Positions 42,620-50,620 of a stretch of DNA of 64,000 bases are shown piece after piece (positions within the stretch are counted from its first letter, which is position 1; each line of letters starts with the position of its first letter). The translations under genes and the position numbers were made by a program. The stretch is taken from assembly GCA_017521565.1 (NCBI GenBank), contig JAFXCE010000037.1, positions 1-64,000 on the forward strand, read 5' to 3'. This stretch comes from Clostridia bacterium. GTDB lineage: Bacteria > Bacillota > Clostridia > Christensenellales > Aristaeellaceae. The notes beneath the pieces are model-generated. The model did not search any database, was not told the DNA's origin, and worked only from the letters and a program-made list of their open reading frames with translations.

Positions 42620-43543
42620 TCAGAACACGGGCTTAGGGTCAAAGCCAGCGTTGGTCAGCGGATCCTCCTCGCGCTTGGCCCGGGCAAACGCTTCGATGTG
42701 CGCAGCCATCTGCCGCACAGCGGGCGCGATCATCTGCGGATTCTGCATCGCAATGCCGAACTCGCGATACTCCATCGGCTCAATGGGATACACGTCCACA
42801 TCGCCATGTGCGCGCGTAAGCAGCAGGCCGGGCAGAATGCATATGCCAAAGCCGCTCTCCACCATCGCAATGGTAGAAAGGTCGTCCACCACCCGGCAGC
42901 TCGCGCGGACGTTGAAGCGATACTTCGCCAGAAACGCCTGAATATCCGCATCGGTGGAGTCGTCCTGCACGACAAACGTCTGTGTGCGCATCTCCTCCGG
43001 CGTAATATAGTCCGGCGCCGCCGTCTTGAATCCCTTGGGCACGACGCCCATCAGCCGGTCGCGATAGAGCGGGTGAACGTGCAGCTCACGCGTGGATTTC
43101 GTCGACAGGAAGCCAAGATCGACCACGCCAGTCTTGATCCAGTTGATCACGTCCGCATAGGTGCCCTGATTGATCTCAATCTCCACCCCCGGATACAGTT
43201 TTTTATATGACGTCACGATCTGCGGCAGCCATGTCATGCACACGGAGTTAAACGCGCCGATCTTGACCGTACCCCTCTGCACGCCCTTGAGCTCGTCCAC
43301 CGTCTGGGAGAGCGCCTCGTCGGCGTTGAGCACCTGCAGAATCACGGGATAGAGCGCCTCGCCGCTGCGCGTGAGCGATACGCCGCCCTTTCCGCGCACA
43401 AACAGCGCAAAGCCGCACGCCTCCTCCATGGAACTGACCGCATGGCTGATCGCGCTGGGCGTCAGATGGAGCACCTGCGCCGCGCGCGCAAAGCTGCCCT
43501 GTTCAATGACTGTATGAAAAATCCGGTATTCCAGCAGCGTCAT
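42620..43543 (-). CDS. LysR-family transcriptional regulator
   Basis: 307 residues. Start chosen at MTLLEYRIFHTVIEQGSFAR because AGGAGG is 8 bases upstream; an in-frame TTG six codons earlier lacks a site. N-terminal HTH with AAQVLHLTPSAISHAVSSME, then an effector-binding domain (about 90-295: GTVKIGAFNSVCMTWLPQIV, GVVDLGFLS). LysR proteins usually control a divergent gene; the divergent neighbour is queT, 317 bases away, though that gene has its own riboswitch. True target unclear. Confidence 0.94.
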   Translation of the reverse strand: MTLLEYRIFHTVIEQGSFARAAQVLHLTPSAISHAVSSMEEACGFALFVRGKGGVSLTRSGEALYPVILQVLNADEALSQTVDELKGVQRGTVKIGAFNSVCMTWLPQIVTSYKKLYPGVEIEINQGTYADVINWIKTGVVDLGFLSTKSTRELHVHPLYRDRLMGVVPKGFKTAAPDYITPEEMRTQTFVVQDDSTDADIQAFLAKYRFNVRASCRVVDDLSTIAMVESGFGICILPGLLLTRAHGDVDVYPIEPMEYREFGIAMQNPQMIAPAVRQMAAHIEAFARAKREEDPLTNAGFDPKPVF

Positions 43544-43679
43544 GCGCAGCACCTCCTTCACTTGTCAATCTTTCATCAATTTCATTCATCTTTTATCTTC
43601 TGAGATGAATCTTTTTCCCTATCAATGTACACCACATTCACCTATTCGTCAATCCGGAATTTTCCTTGGCGGGAGGGGA

Positions 43680-43708
43680 TTGTACCGCGCGCCGTTTTCT
43701 GCTATAAT
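43680..43708 (+). promoter_or_regulatory. Promoter of queT
   Basis: TTGTAC (43680-43685), 17-bp spacer, TATAAT (43703-43708). Confidence 0.8.
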
Positions 43709-43727
43709 CCCTACTGCACAATTGCAT

Positions 43728-43767
43728 GGACTGTTCGAAACCATCCAGTCCTTAAACAAAACTATGG
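43728..43767 (+). ncRNA. preQ1-I riboswitch aptamer
   Basis: A 40-nt H-type pseudoknot. P1 is GGACTG (43728-43733) with CAGTCC (43746-43751). Loop TTCGAAA is followed by CCAT (43741-43744), which pairs with ATGG (43764-43767) across the A-rich tail TTAAACAAAACT. Tail and loop closely follow known class I preQ1 aptamers (TTAACAAAAC-A-GG tail). It sits in the leader of a QueT-family gene, the expected genetic context for preQ1 sensing. Function by ligand binding is established for the class; here inferred from sequence. Confidence 0.9.
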
Positions 43768-43797
43768 GCCGAAGACAGACACGCTGTGTCTATCTTC

Positions 43798-43820
43798 ATG
43801 CGGCCTTGCGCCGTTTTTTT
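43798..43820 (+). terminator. Expression-platform terminator of the preQ1 riboswitch
   Basis: GCGGC and GCGCCG flank CTT and are followed by seven T residues. An overlapping upstream pairing (GGCCG 43767-43771 with CGGCC 43801-43805) is the natural antiterminator candidate. Confidence 0.7.
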
Positions 43821-43859
43821 ATTGGGCGCAAAGCCGTGCTATCCTGGAAGGAGACAACA

Positions 43860-44336
43860 ATGAACCGCAACAAATCTCTCGCCCGTGGCGCGATGATCGC
43901 CGCCATCTACGCAGCGATCACCCTGGTGCTCGCGCCCATCAGCTACGGCGAGGTGCAGATTCGCCTTTCCGAAGCGCTGACGCTGCTGCCTGTCCTGCTG
44001 CCCGAGGCCGTTCCTGCGCTGGCGGTAGGCTGCCTGCTTGCAAACGTTCTGGGCGGCTGCACGATTCTGGACATCGTCCTTGGCACACTCGCCACGCTGC
44101 TGTCCGCGATCTGTACGCGCCGCCTGCGCCATCATATATTGCCCGCCTCGGCGATGCCCGTTCTGTTTAACGGCGTGATCGTCGGCGCCGTGGTGCATCT
44201 TGCCTATGCGCCCGCCATCCCGCTCGTCCTGTGCATGGTCTTTGTCGCCGCGGGCGAAGCCGTCAGCTGCATGCTTCTGGGACCGATGCTCCTTCGTGTC
44301 CTCGGCAGGCTGCCGCACGAGCTGTTTGAATCCTGA
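43860..44336 (+). CDS. queT: QueT family queuosine-precursor ECF transporter S component
   Basis: 158 residues with five or six hydrophobic helices. It opens with ARGAMIAAIYAAITLVLAPI and the family motif SYGEVQIRLSEALTLLPVLLPEAVPAL, then GCLLANVLGGCTILDIVLGTLATLL, which are diagnostic of QueT. It binds a queuosine precursor such as preQ1 or preQ0 and works with a shared ECF energising module encoded elsewhere. GAAGGAG is upstream of the ATG. A preQ1-I riboswitch in the leader represses the gene when precursor is plentiful. Confidence 0.94.
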   Translation: MNRNKSLARGAMIAAIYAAITLVLAPISYGEVQIRLSEALTLLPVLLPEAVPALAVGCLLANVLGGCTILDIVLGTLATLLSAICTRRLRHHILPASAMPVLFNGVIVGAVVHLAYAPAIPLVLCMVFVAAGEAVSCMLLGPMLLRVLGRLPHELFES

Positions 44337-44355
44337 TTTCCGGCCACAAATGCAA

Positions 44356-44384
44356 TTGACATTTCCTCCTTTATGCGGTACTCT
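44356..44384 (+). promoter_or_regulatory. Candidate promoter of the RpiB-family gene
   Basis: TTGACA (44356-44361), 17-bp spacer and a weak TACTCT (44379-44384). Confidence 0.5.
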
Positions 44385-44426
44385 AGTCATATCAAGTTCA
44401 TGTATACAAGCAAGGAGGATACCCCT

Positions 44427-45068
44427 ATGCGCATTGCTTTGATCAACGAAAACAGCCAGGCCGCCAAGAACGAGCTCATTCTCGCCTCCCTGAAGAAGGT
44501 CGTCGAGCCCATGGGCCATGTGGTCGATAACTACGGCATGTACACCGCGCAGGACGAAGCTCAGCTGACCTACGTGCAGATCGGCATCCTGGGCGCGATT
44601 CTGCTGAACTCCGGCGCAGCAGACTATGTCATCACCGGCTGCGGCACCGGCGAGGGCGCGATGCTGGCGATGAACAGCTTCCCCAACGTCATCTGCGGCC
44701 ATGTGGAAGATCCGGTTGACGCCTACACCTTCGCCCATGTCAACGACGGCAACGCCATCTCCCTGCCCTTTGCCAAGGGCTTCGGCTGGGGCGGTGAACT
44801 GAACCTCGAGTACATCTTCGAGAAGCTCTTCGGCTTTGGCCATGGCTTGGGCTATCCGCGCGAGCGCGTCGTGCCGGAGCAGCGCAACAAGAAGATCCTT
44901 GACGCCGTGCGCGCCAAGACGATCCGCCCGCTGCTCGAGTGCCTGGAGGCCATCGAGGACCGCGAGCTGGTTCGCGGCGCCGTCGCCGGCGAGAAGTTCC
45001 AGGAGCTCTTCTTCGCCAACGCGAAGGACGAGGCCATCATCGCCTACGTCAAGAGCCTGCTGGCGTAA
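44427..45068 (+). CDS. RpiB/LacA/LacB-family sugar-phosphate isomerase
   Basis: 213 residues. MRIALINENSQAAKNELILA opens the Rossmann-like fold. The catalytic Cys region is YVITGCGTGEGAMLAMNSFP, followed by DPVDAYTFAHVNDGNAISLP. These are the RpiB-family signatures, though the protein is longer than RpiB (about 150), and its C-terminus (about 160-213) is an extra helical part seen in a clostridial subgroup. It likely interconverts an aldose and ketose phosphate; exact sugar unknown. AAGGAGG precedes ATG 44427. Monocistronic with a bidirectional terminator. Confidence 0.87.
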   Translation: MRIALINENSQAAKNELILASLKKVVEPMGHVVDNYGMYTAQDEAQLTYVQIGILGAILLNSGAADYVITGCGTGEGAMLAMNSFPNVICGHVEDPVDAYTFAHVNDGNAISLPFAKGFGWGGELNLEYIFEKLFGFGHGLGYPRERVVPEQRNKKILDAVRAKTIRPLLECLEAIEDRELVRGAVAGEKFQELFFANAKDEAIIAYVKSLLA

Positions 45069-45079
45069 TTCCCTGATAC

Positions 45080-45115
45080 AACAAAACGGGTGGAGTGATC
45101 CGCCCGTTTTTTGTT
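45080..45115. terminator. Bidirectional terminator
   Basis: AACAAAACGGG-TGG pairs with CCG-CCCGTTTTTTGTT. Confidence 0.9.
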
Positions 45116-45117
45116 AT

Positions 45118-45167
45118 GTAAATCGATTTGAGAAGCATCGACCTCGTCCGCAAACATGCAGGATTAC
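45118..45167 (-). repeat. Structured 3' UTR element, copy 3 (diverged)
   Basis: GTAAATC (45118-45124) and GGATTAC (45161-45167) flank 36 bases. The interior has diverged from copies 1 and 2 but keeps the position between a minus-strand stop codon (45191) and the terminator. Confidence 0.45.
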
Positions 45168-45190
45168 CGTACTCTGCCGGTTTATTGGGC

Positions 45191-46174
45191 TTACAGCGCC
45201 GCTTCAAACGCTTCAAAGAACGCCGGGCAGCTCCAGCCGCCGCAGCCGCAGAGCATATCGCCCGAGACGCCCAGCTGCAGCCGCAGCCCGTTTTCAAGCG
45301 TCACCGTCAGGTATTGTCCACGCGCAGACGCGTCTGCGCTGGCGAGAACTGCTTCATCCAACAGCACAGCAATCACTTCATTCGCCTTCTCGCCCGTGAT
45401 TGTGCCCACGCCGGACAGTTCCGCCTTCCTCACCTTGCCGCGCACGTCAAACGTATCCTCCAGGCTGCCTCCCGCCGGGCCCTTGCCCGCGTAGCTCACG
45501 CGCTGGAACAGGCGCATATCATTGTCCACCTCGGCAGCCACGACTGTCGATTCTGACAGCCCCTTGATGCTGTAGATGACCGCGCCCTTCTGAGCAACAT
45601 TGGAAAGGCCCCTGTTCATCTCCTCGCGCGAGGCGAGCGACGGCTGATCGCTGAACAGCGCCACATCGCCCAGCGAATCATCCAGCAGCGGATTCTCGAT
45701 ATCCTTTGGCGTTTCCAGCATCCGGTACACGCCGCCGCCCACAGCGATCAGCGGCATATCCCCGCTGCCCGCAGCAAAGAGCGACTCCTCCGGCGCAGCC
45801 ATGCGCATGCGCGCGCCGTCGCCAAGGTCCGCGACCATGACGGCATCTCCTGCAAACGCCGCGCCGCCGCCCGCCGCAATCGCGCTGATCGCCACCGGCT
45901 GCGCGGTTTCCTCCGTGCCGCGCTTCATGATCATAACCGCGCCCTCGTCCGGCATATCCGGCACATCTGTGCGCATTCCCGCCGCGCCCACGCATACGAG
46001 CGCCAGCGCCGCACAGCAGACCGCCGGCACAAGGCGCATTTTTCTTTTCTTCGGCGCAGCGCCTTCCATAGCCGCGCGCCGGACTGCCAGGCGCATGCGC
46101 TCATCGGCATGCAGCCCGCCCAGCATTTCATCTGCAATCGGCCCCAGATAATCGAGCGATTTCCAATCAGACAC
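45191..46174 (-). CDS. Anti-sigma factor-like membrane protein
   Basis: 327 residues. A cytoplasmic N-terminus of about 45 residues (MSDWKSLDYLGPIADEMLGG...) precedes one membrane helix (about 47-66, VPAVCCAALALVCVGAAGM) and an extracytoplasmic domain of about 260 residues, rich in Ala/Gly/Met, containing a possible lipoprotein-localisation-like region. No known anti-sigma domain (zinc or otherwise) is evident. The assignment rests on topology and on an 8-base overlap with the ECF sigma gene, the classic sigma/anti-sigma order. Its 3' UTR carries a copy of the 51-nt element. Confidence 0.7.
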   Translation of the reverse strand: MSDWKSLDYLGPIADEMLGGLHADERMRLAVRRAAMEGAAPKKRKMRLVPAVCCAALALVCVGAAGMRTDVPDMPDEGAVMIMKRGTEETAQPVAISAIAAGGGAAFAGDAVMVADLGDGARMRMAAPEESLFAAGSGDMPLIAVGGGVYRMLETPKDIENPLLDDSLGDVALFSDQPSLASREEMNRGLSNVAQKGAVIYSIKGLSESTVVAAEVDNDMRLFQRVSYAGKGPAGGSLEDTFDVRGKVRKAELSGVGTITGEKANEVIAVLLDEAVLASADASARGQYLTVTLENGLRLQLGVSGDMLCGCGGWSCPAFFEAFEAAL

Positions 46175-46697
46175 CTGTTGCTTCCTCCTTTAACAGGACT
46201 TCCAGTTTTTTCCTTGCCCTTGAAAGGCGGCTTGAGATCGTCCCTTCCGGAAGATCCAGCATTTGTGCGATTTCAGAAATTCCCAATCCCTGATAATAAT
46301 GCAGCAGCACTGCCTCGCGGAAAACCGCCGGCAGCTTATGAACGGCGCGCATCAGCTCCGCCTTCTCCTCGCGCTGCTCGATCGTCTCGTCCTGCGCGGG
46401 GATGAGTTCCAGCGTCGGCGCGCCGAGTACAACGCGCTTCAGCCATGCGCTGCGCCAAAGATCGCGGCAGCTGTTCACCGTCACGCGCAGCAGCCATGCC
46501 TTCTCCCGCCCCGGCTCAATCGTATGACCGTGCGTATAGAGCTTGACGAACACCTCCTGGCAGACGTCTTCAGCCTTATGCCTGTCCGCCAGGTAAAAAT
46601 ACGCCATCCGCAGCACATCGTCCGCGTATTGCGCATACAGCTGCTCAAACTGCGCCGCATAATCTTTTGTAGCCACTTGTACTGTCCCCTGTTTCAT
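46167..46697 (-). CDS. ECF-family RNA polymerase sigma factor
   Basis: 176 residues. Region 2 (FEQLYAQYADDVLRMAYFYL, ADRHKAEDVCQEVFVKLYTH) binds the polymerase clamp and -10; region 4 (LPAVFREAVLLHYYQGLGIS, EIAQMLDLPEGTISSRLSRARKKL) reads the -35. It lacks regions 1 and 3, as in ECF factors. Overlaps the anti-sigma gene by 8 bases. A TATAAT at 46771-46776 (minus) with TTGCGC 17 bp upstream suggests a housekeeping promoter. Confidence 0.95.
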   Translation of the reverse strand: MKQGTVQVATKDYAAQFEQLYAQYADDVLRMAYFYLADRHKAEDVCQEVFVKLYTHGHTIEPGREKAWLLRVTVNSCRDLWRSAWLKRVVLGAPTLELIPAQDETIEQREEKAELMRAVHKLPAVFREAVLLHYYQGLGISEIAQMLDLPEGTISSRLSRARKKLEVLLKEEATGV

Positions 46698-46826
46698 GTC
46701 CTGCCTCTTACCATATTCAACGAATCAACCCTCCGGTTTCATCCGCGAAAATCAAAATTTCTGCAAAATTATTATATCGGATTCCTCCTGTGCGCGCAAG
46801 GGATGCCGCCGCTCAGGAAAAATTGG

Positions 46827-46856
46827 CAGGCGGCGGGATACGCATCCCGCCGCCTG
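46827..46856 (-). terminator. Terminator of the envelope cluster
   Basis: CAGGCGGCGGGAT and ATCCCGCCGCCTG flank ACGC; on the minus strand an AATTTTTC tract follows shortly after. Confidence 0.75.
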
Positions 46857-46875
46857 TATATGGCCCATTCTCCAA

Positions 46876-47778
46876 TCAGAAGCTGCGTCCGCCGCCGCCG
46901 CCGCGGGAACGGCCGCCGCCGAAGCTCCGTCCGCCGCCAAAGCTGCGTCCGCCGCCGGAGCTGCTGCGGGAGCTGCCCCCGCCAAAGCTGCGGAAGCTGC
47001 CGCTGTGGCCCCAGCCTCCGCCATAGCCGCCCATCGGCGGGCGCGGCGGATTGCGCCGGTTTCTCCCGCTGTCGCCGAGCTTGTCAAACAGCCAGCCAAG
47101 GAACAAAAAACGCAGACAGCATCCCTTGCCCTTGAAAAGCGTGTTGATGACGATACTCGCAACGATATACGTAAACAGCAGGCTGAGAATTCCATCAAAC
47201 AAACCGCCGCTTCTCCTTTCCCCTGCATCATATCCGCTTACGAGCCCCATGCTTGCCGCGCCGGCGCTTTCGCCAAGGGAAAGCGTCTTGCCCTGCGCCT
47301 TCGCCATGAACTGACAGACATCCTGATACAGGGCGATCATGCCCGCGTCAAAGTCGTTATTGGCGAAATAATCGATGTTCCTGTCGATCAGCTCGCCGCA
47401 TTTGCTGCCGGTAAGCGTGCGATCGACGCCCTTGCCCGTGCCGATCTGAATCTTGCGATCGCCGCGCGCAAGCAGGACGACGATGCCGTTGTCCTCGCCT
47501 TTCTGGCCGATGCCCCATGTATTGATCAGATCCGTCGCATAGTCCGCCGGATCCTCGCCGTCAAGGAAATTGACCGCCACGGCGATCGCCTGTATGCCGG
47601 TCGCCTCCTCCAGCGCCTGACCATACTGCGCAATTTCCGCAATATCGCCGCTATCCAGCACATCCGCGCCAAAGTCATACGCATAGGCAAATGCATCCGG
47701 CTTATCCGGAACGTCAGCCAGCGCAAGCGTGCTCATCAAGAGCACAAGCATCATACAAACCGCAATCCATCTTTTCAT
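46876..47778 (-). CDS. TPM-domain secreted/membrane protein with Gly/Ser/Arg tail
   Basis: 300 residues from ATG 47778 (AGGAG 6 bases upstream; a start at 47820 directly after the previous stop has no site). Signal peptide, then a TPM (TLP18.3/Psb32/MOLO-1) domain at about 25-170: FGADVLDSGDIAEIAQYGQA, IQAIAVAVNFLDG, GIGQKGEDNGIVVLLARGDR, YFANNDFDAGMI. A membrane helix pair follows (about 190-225), then a low-complexity tail ending GGGRSRGGGGGRSF. The tail is identical to the end of the neighbouring protein. TPM proteins of the YgcG type accompany LemA proteins and act in the envelope; biochemical role unknown. Confidence 0.87.
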   Translation of the reverse strand: MKRWIAVCMMLVLLMSTLALADVPDKPDAFAYAYDFGADVLDSGDIAEIAQYGQALEEATGIQAIAVAVNFLDGEDPADYATDLINTWGIGQKGEDNGIVVLLARGDRKIQIGTGKGVDRTLTGSKCGELIDRNIDYFANNDFDAGMIALYQDVCQFMAKAQGKTLSLGESAGAASMGLVSGYDAGERRSGGLFDGILSLLFTYIVASIVINTLFKGKGCCLRFLFLGWLFDKLGDSGRNRRNPPRPPMGGYGGGWGHSGSFRSFGGGSSRSSSGGGRSFGGGRSFGGGRSRGGGGGRSF

Positions 47779-47822
47779 GGCGTACTCCTTTTCCATGCAT
47801 TTCTGCGCATCTGTCTTCATGT

Positions 47823-48314
47823 TCAGAAGCTGCGTCCGCCGCCGCCCCCGCGGGAACGCCCGCCGCCAAAGCTTGAGCTGCGTGAACTGCGCGAGCTGCT
47901 TCGGTTGCTGCTCCGTGATGTTCTGGAACTGCTGTTTCTGCTTCCGGCAAAACTTACACCACTGTCCGCCGCCCGCTTTCTAACGTTATTCATCGACGAA
48001 CGATAAGCGTTGAACGAATCCCTCTGTGCCTGCCGCTGCGCATCCGCCTGCGCGCGCCTTGTTTCGCGGCGTTCCCGAGCACGCCTGCTGCTGCCCGTAC
48101 TGCTGTATCCGCCGTAGCCGCTATATCCGCCGTAGCCGCCGGAAGAATATCCCCCCGATGAGCCTGAATAGGAACTGCCGCCTGATCCACCTTCACTGAG
48201 CGCGAATATCAGGCATCCGAACGTGAAAATCATCCCAACAACCGGATGATAAACCCAAAGCGCCATAATTCCCAGACCTGCAAGTGCACCTAAAACACAC
48301 ACTCTACACGTCAC
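47823..48314 (-). CDS. Small membrane protein with long Ser/Gly/Arg-rich tail
   Basis: 163 residues if started at GTG 48314; GTG codons at 48302 and 48296 may fit the GAGAGGTGA site better. One or two hydrophobic segments (about 6-40) precede a low-complexity region of SGG/YGG repeats, a basic RRARERRETRRAQADAQR stretch, then Ser/Arg repeats ending GGGRSRGGGGGRSF. That ending is identical to the TPM-domain protein encoded 45 bases downstream. No enzymatic domain. Likely cotranscribed with the envelope cluster; tail may bind RNA, membrane or a shared partner (inference). Confidence 0.75.
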   Translation of the reverse strand: MTCRVCVLGALAGLGIMALWVYHPVVGMIFTFGCLIFALSEGGSGGSSYSGSSGGYSSGGYGGYSGYGGYSSTGSSRRARERRETRRAQADAQRQAQRDSFNAYRSSMNNVRKRAADSGVSFAGSRNSSSRTSRSSNRSSSRSSRSSSFGGGRSRGGGGGRSF

Positions 48315-48375
48315 CTCTCCCTCAGCGTTTCTCCAATCTTCTCAATACAACCCGCAGAGTATCCTTCTATTCAGA

Positions 48376-48918
48376 TCAGATGCCCTCGTACAAATCCGGC
48401 TCAGGCAGGACAAATTTCGTGGGCAGCTTCTCATAGAGTTTTTCCGCTTTTTCCGCCTTGTCGTTGTAGGCGCGTGCCTCCTGACGCAGGAAACTGCCAA
48501 GCTCTGCAAATGTATCCGCCGCGCTCAGCATATTGCGCGCCTCCTCGCCGGAAAGCTCCGCCGTCGTCAGCTCGCTGACCGCAGCCGTTAGTTCCTGATC
48601 CGCACGGCTGATTTCCTGCGCGCTCTTCGCCGCCTCCAGCGCTTTGGCTGCGCCTTCCGCCGCATGGATCGCGTTCTCGTTCAGGCCTGCGCGCGCAGCC
48701 ACCGTCAGGATATTCTCCGCCGCGTCGATGCGATCCTCTATGATCGAATCCACATCCCCCTGACGGATAAAGGCCTTCGGCGTCGCATTCTGCAGCGCAC
48801 GGAAATTTCCGGCAAAGAGCGAAACCACCAGCATCGCCGCCATGATCACGATCCCCGCCGCCAGCGGCAGGCGGTGCAGTTTCTCCTTCATGCCCATGCG
48901 TCCCGGATTGTTCTCCAT
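48376..48918 (-). CDS. LemA-like membrane-anchored helical protein
   Basis: 180 residues. A short N-terminus, one membrane helix (about 18-38), then an outside helical region with repeated acidic/Ala heptads, and a closing EARAYNDKAEKAEKLYEKLPTKF that parallels the LemA ending (ARRDYNEAV--YN---R-FP). Divergent from true LemA in sequence, but its place between TelA and a TPM-domain protein matches LemA/YgcG pairings. Gene starts 3 bases after the telA stop. Function unknown. Confidence 0.7.
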   Translation of the reverse strand: MENNPGRMGMKEKLHRLPLAAGIVIMAAMLVVSLFAGNFRALQNATPKAFIRQGDVDSIIEDRIDAAENILTVAARAGLNENAIHAAEGAAKALEAAKSAQEISRADQELTAAVSELTTAELSGEEARNMLSAADTFAELGSFLRQEARAYNDKAEKAEKLYEKLPTKFVLPEPDLYEGI

Positions 48919-48920
48919 GT

Positions 48921-49877
48921 TTACCTGCCTCCTTCAAGGCCAGAACCGGCCTTCTTCCCGAGTTCCTGTTCAATGCTTTCCAGTTCGCGCAAAAGGTCCT
49001 GCGCCGTCTGCTGTGCGCGCTCGCGGTCGCTTTCCCTGTCCGCTTTGGCGTATGCGTTTTTCTGCGCGGTCAGCTCCTTTGCGCCCGCGCGCACGCCGCG
49101 CATCGCCTCTTTGTTCATCCTGCGCTGCATGGTCAGCGAGTCCGTCGCTCTTGCAAGGCCCAGCGCAGCCGCCATCTGGCCTTTCCAGAGCGGAATGGTG
49201 ACCTCAAGCGCCGTCTTCAGCTTTTCGCAGGTCACGCTGTCGCTCGCCTGCACCATGCGGATCTGCGCCGCCAGCTGCGTGCTCGCCAGCTGCGTCACGC
49301 GGATATCCTGCACGCGCCGCTCCATGCGCGCAATGATCTGCGCATCCTCGCCGCGCTCCCTTGCCTGCCGGATGATTTCATCGCCCACGACGATCAGCGA
49401 ACAAAGCTCGCGATAGAGCGTCTCGTTGCGCTCATAGAGCCGATCCAGCAGCGCGCTGTCGCGCATCAGCGCCACACGCCTGTCCGTCATCTCGTCCGCG
49501 CAGGCGTTGATCCTCGGGACGGCCTTTTCATAAGCGGCGCGGATCTCCTCAAGCCCCGCCGCACCGCCGAACATCCTGCGCAAAAAGCCCTTCGCCTCCG
49601 CAGAAAACGAACAGCTTTTGATCTGCTGTGCCAGCTCCCGCATCGCGCTGCCCAGCGGCTCAACGTCCCTGCGCAGAACCTGCGCCAGCGCAATATCGGA
49701 AAACGCGCCCATCTCCTTCTGCGCGCGCGCGCCGAAGCCAAGCACCGCCGCGCCGTCATGGATGTTAAGCCGGGCCGCCGTCTCGCGAATCCTCGCCTGC
49801 ATCGCGGCGTCCAGCTGTTCCATCTTCGGCGCTGCGCCCTGCTCGGGCACAAGGGCAAAGCCGGAAAACTCACCCAT
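48921..49877 (-). CDS. TelA-family (toxic anion resistance) protein, paralog 1
   Basis: 318 residues. Typical TelA core: VLGFGARAQKEMGAFSDIAL, FLRRMFGGAAGLEEIRAAYE, DSALLDRLYERNETLYRELC, RRVQDIRVTQLASTQLAAQI and IPLWKGQMAAALGLARATDS. A long C-terminal coiled coil ends EQELGKKAGSGLEGGR. TelA is linked to tellurite, colicin and cell-wall antibiotic tolerance; mechanism unknown. It overlaps nothing but follows xpaC by 3 bases, so the pair is cotranslated. A second telA lies at 56226. Confidence 0.93.
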   Translation of the reverse strand: MGEFSGFALVPEQGAAPKMEQLDAAMQARIRETAARLNIHDGAAVLGFGARAQKEMGAFSDIALAQVLRRDVEPLGSAMRELAQQIKSCSFSAEAKGFLRRMFGGAAGLEEIRAAYEKAVPRINACADEMTDRRVALMRDSALLDRLYERNETLYRELCSLIVVGDEIIRQARERGEDAQIIARMERRVQDIRVTQLASTQLAAQIRMVQASDSVTCEKLKTALEVTIPLWKGQMAAALGLARATDSLTMQRRMNKEAMRGVRAGAKELTAQKNAYAKADRESDRERAQQTAQDLLRELESIEQELGKKAGSGLEGGR

Positions 49878-49880
49878 TTC

Positions 49881-50576
49881 TCAGCCCCCCTGCTTAAACA
49901 GACCGACAAAAGGATCCTCTGCCTGTTCCCTCTCGCCTGCCTCCGTCTGCATATCGCTCTCGCCCGTCAGGCCGTCGCTCCTGAGCATATCCGCCAGCAC
50001 ATCCATTTCACTTTCCAGATTGATAAACCGGAAATGATCAAGCGCATCCAGCTGCTTGTGAAACGCCGTCTGCACCTGCCCCATCGCCTCGCGGATCCGC
50101 GCCGCGATCTGCAGACTGTTGCCCGCAGTCACTTCGCTTTCCAGCGATGCGCGTGCGGTCAGCAGCTTGAGCGTCGCCGGCAGGTAATAGCGCAGGAACG
50201 TGCGCAGCGAGGAGAGCATATCCGGCTGTTCCTCCAGCCGCACAAGGATCCTGCGGCAGGTCGCCTCGATGTCCTCGATCTGCGCGGAAAGCTGCCCGTC
50301 GGCAATCGCATCGTTCGCCGCTGCGATCGCATCAAGCTGCCCGCGCGCCTCGGTGATCAGCGCATCCACCTCGGCGTTGCCGCTTCTGGGGGCGCGCTCG
50401 ACCTCGATCATGCGATCCGGAAATGCCTTCCTGCCCGCGGCGAATGCCGCCGCAAATACCGCCGCCGCCAGCACATAGCTAAGCAGCGAGCCGAGTCCCA
50501 CAAGCAGCGCAACCAGCAGCACCGCAGCGCCCGCGACCACAAACGGCGCGCCGGAACGAATCGTCTTTTTTTCCAT
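49881..50576 (-). CDS. XpaC-like protein paired with TelA
   Basis: 231 residues from ATG 50576; an in-frame TTG at 50597 is less likely. Two hydrophobic segments (about 12-30 and 34-52) then the XpaC helical core (about 70-215): AEVDALITEARGQLDAIAAA, QPDMLSSLRTFLRYYLPATL and FINLESEMDVLADMLRSDGL. The core is clearly homologous to the protein at 22495. XpaC and TelA commonly co-occur and are thought to act together at the membrane. Confidence 0.88.
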   Translation of the reverse strand: MEKKTIRSGAPFVVAGAAVLLVALLVGLGSLLSYVLAAAVFAAAFAAGRKAFPDRMIEVERAPRSGNAEVDALITEARGQLDAIAAANDAIADGQLSAQIEDIEATCRRILVRLEEQPDMLSSLRTFLRYYLPATLKLLTARASLESEVTAGNSLQIAARIREAMGQVQTAFHKQLDALDHFRFINLESEMDVLADMLRSDGLTGESDMQTEAGEREQAEDPFVGLFKQGG

Positions 50577-50620
50577 CCTATGCCCGTCCTTCCTCAAGTC
50601 AAGCGAACTCTATCCTCACA

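Noticed and set aside
46698-46770. ECF-type autoregulated promoter (TGAAACC-like -35) upstream of the sigma factor
   Set aside because: The candidate -10 lies only about 12 bases away, too close for an ECF promoter; a sigma-A-like TTGCGC/TATAAT pair fits better.
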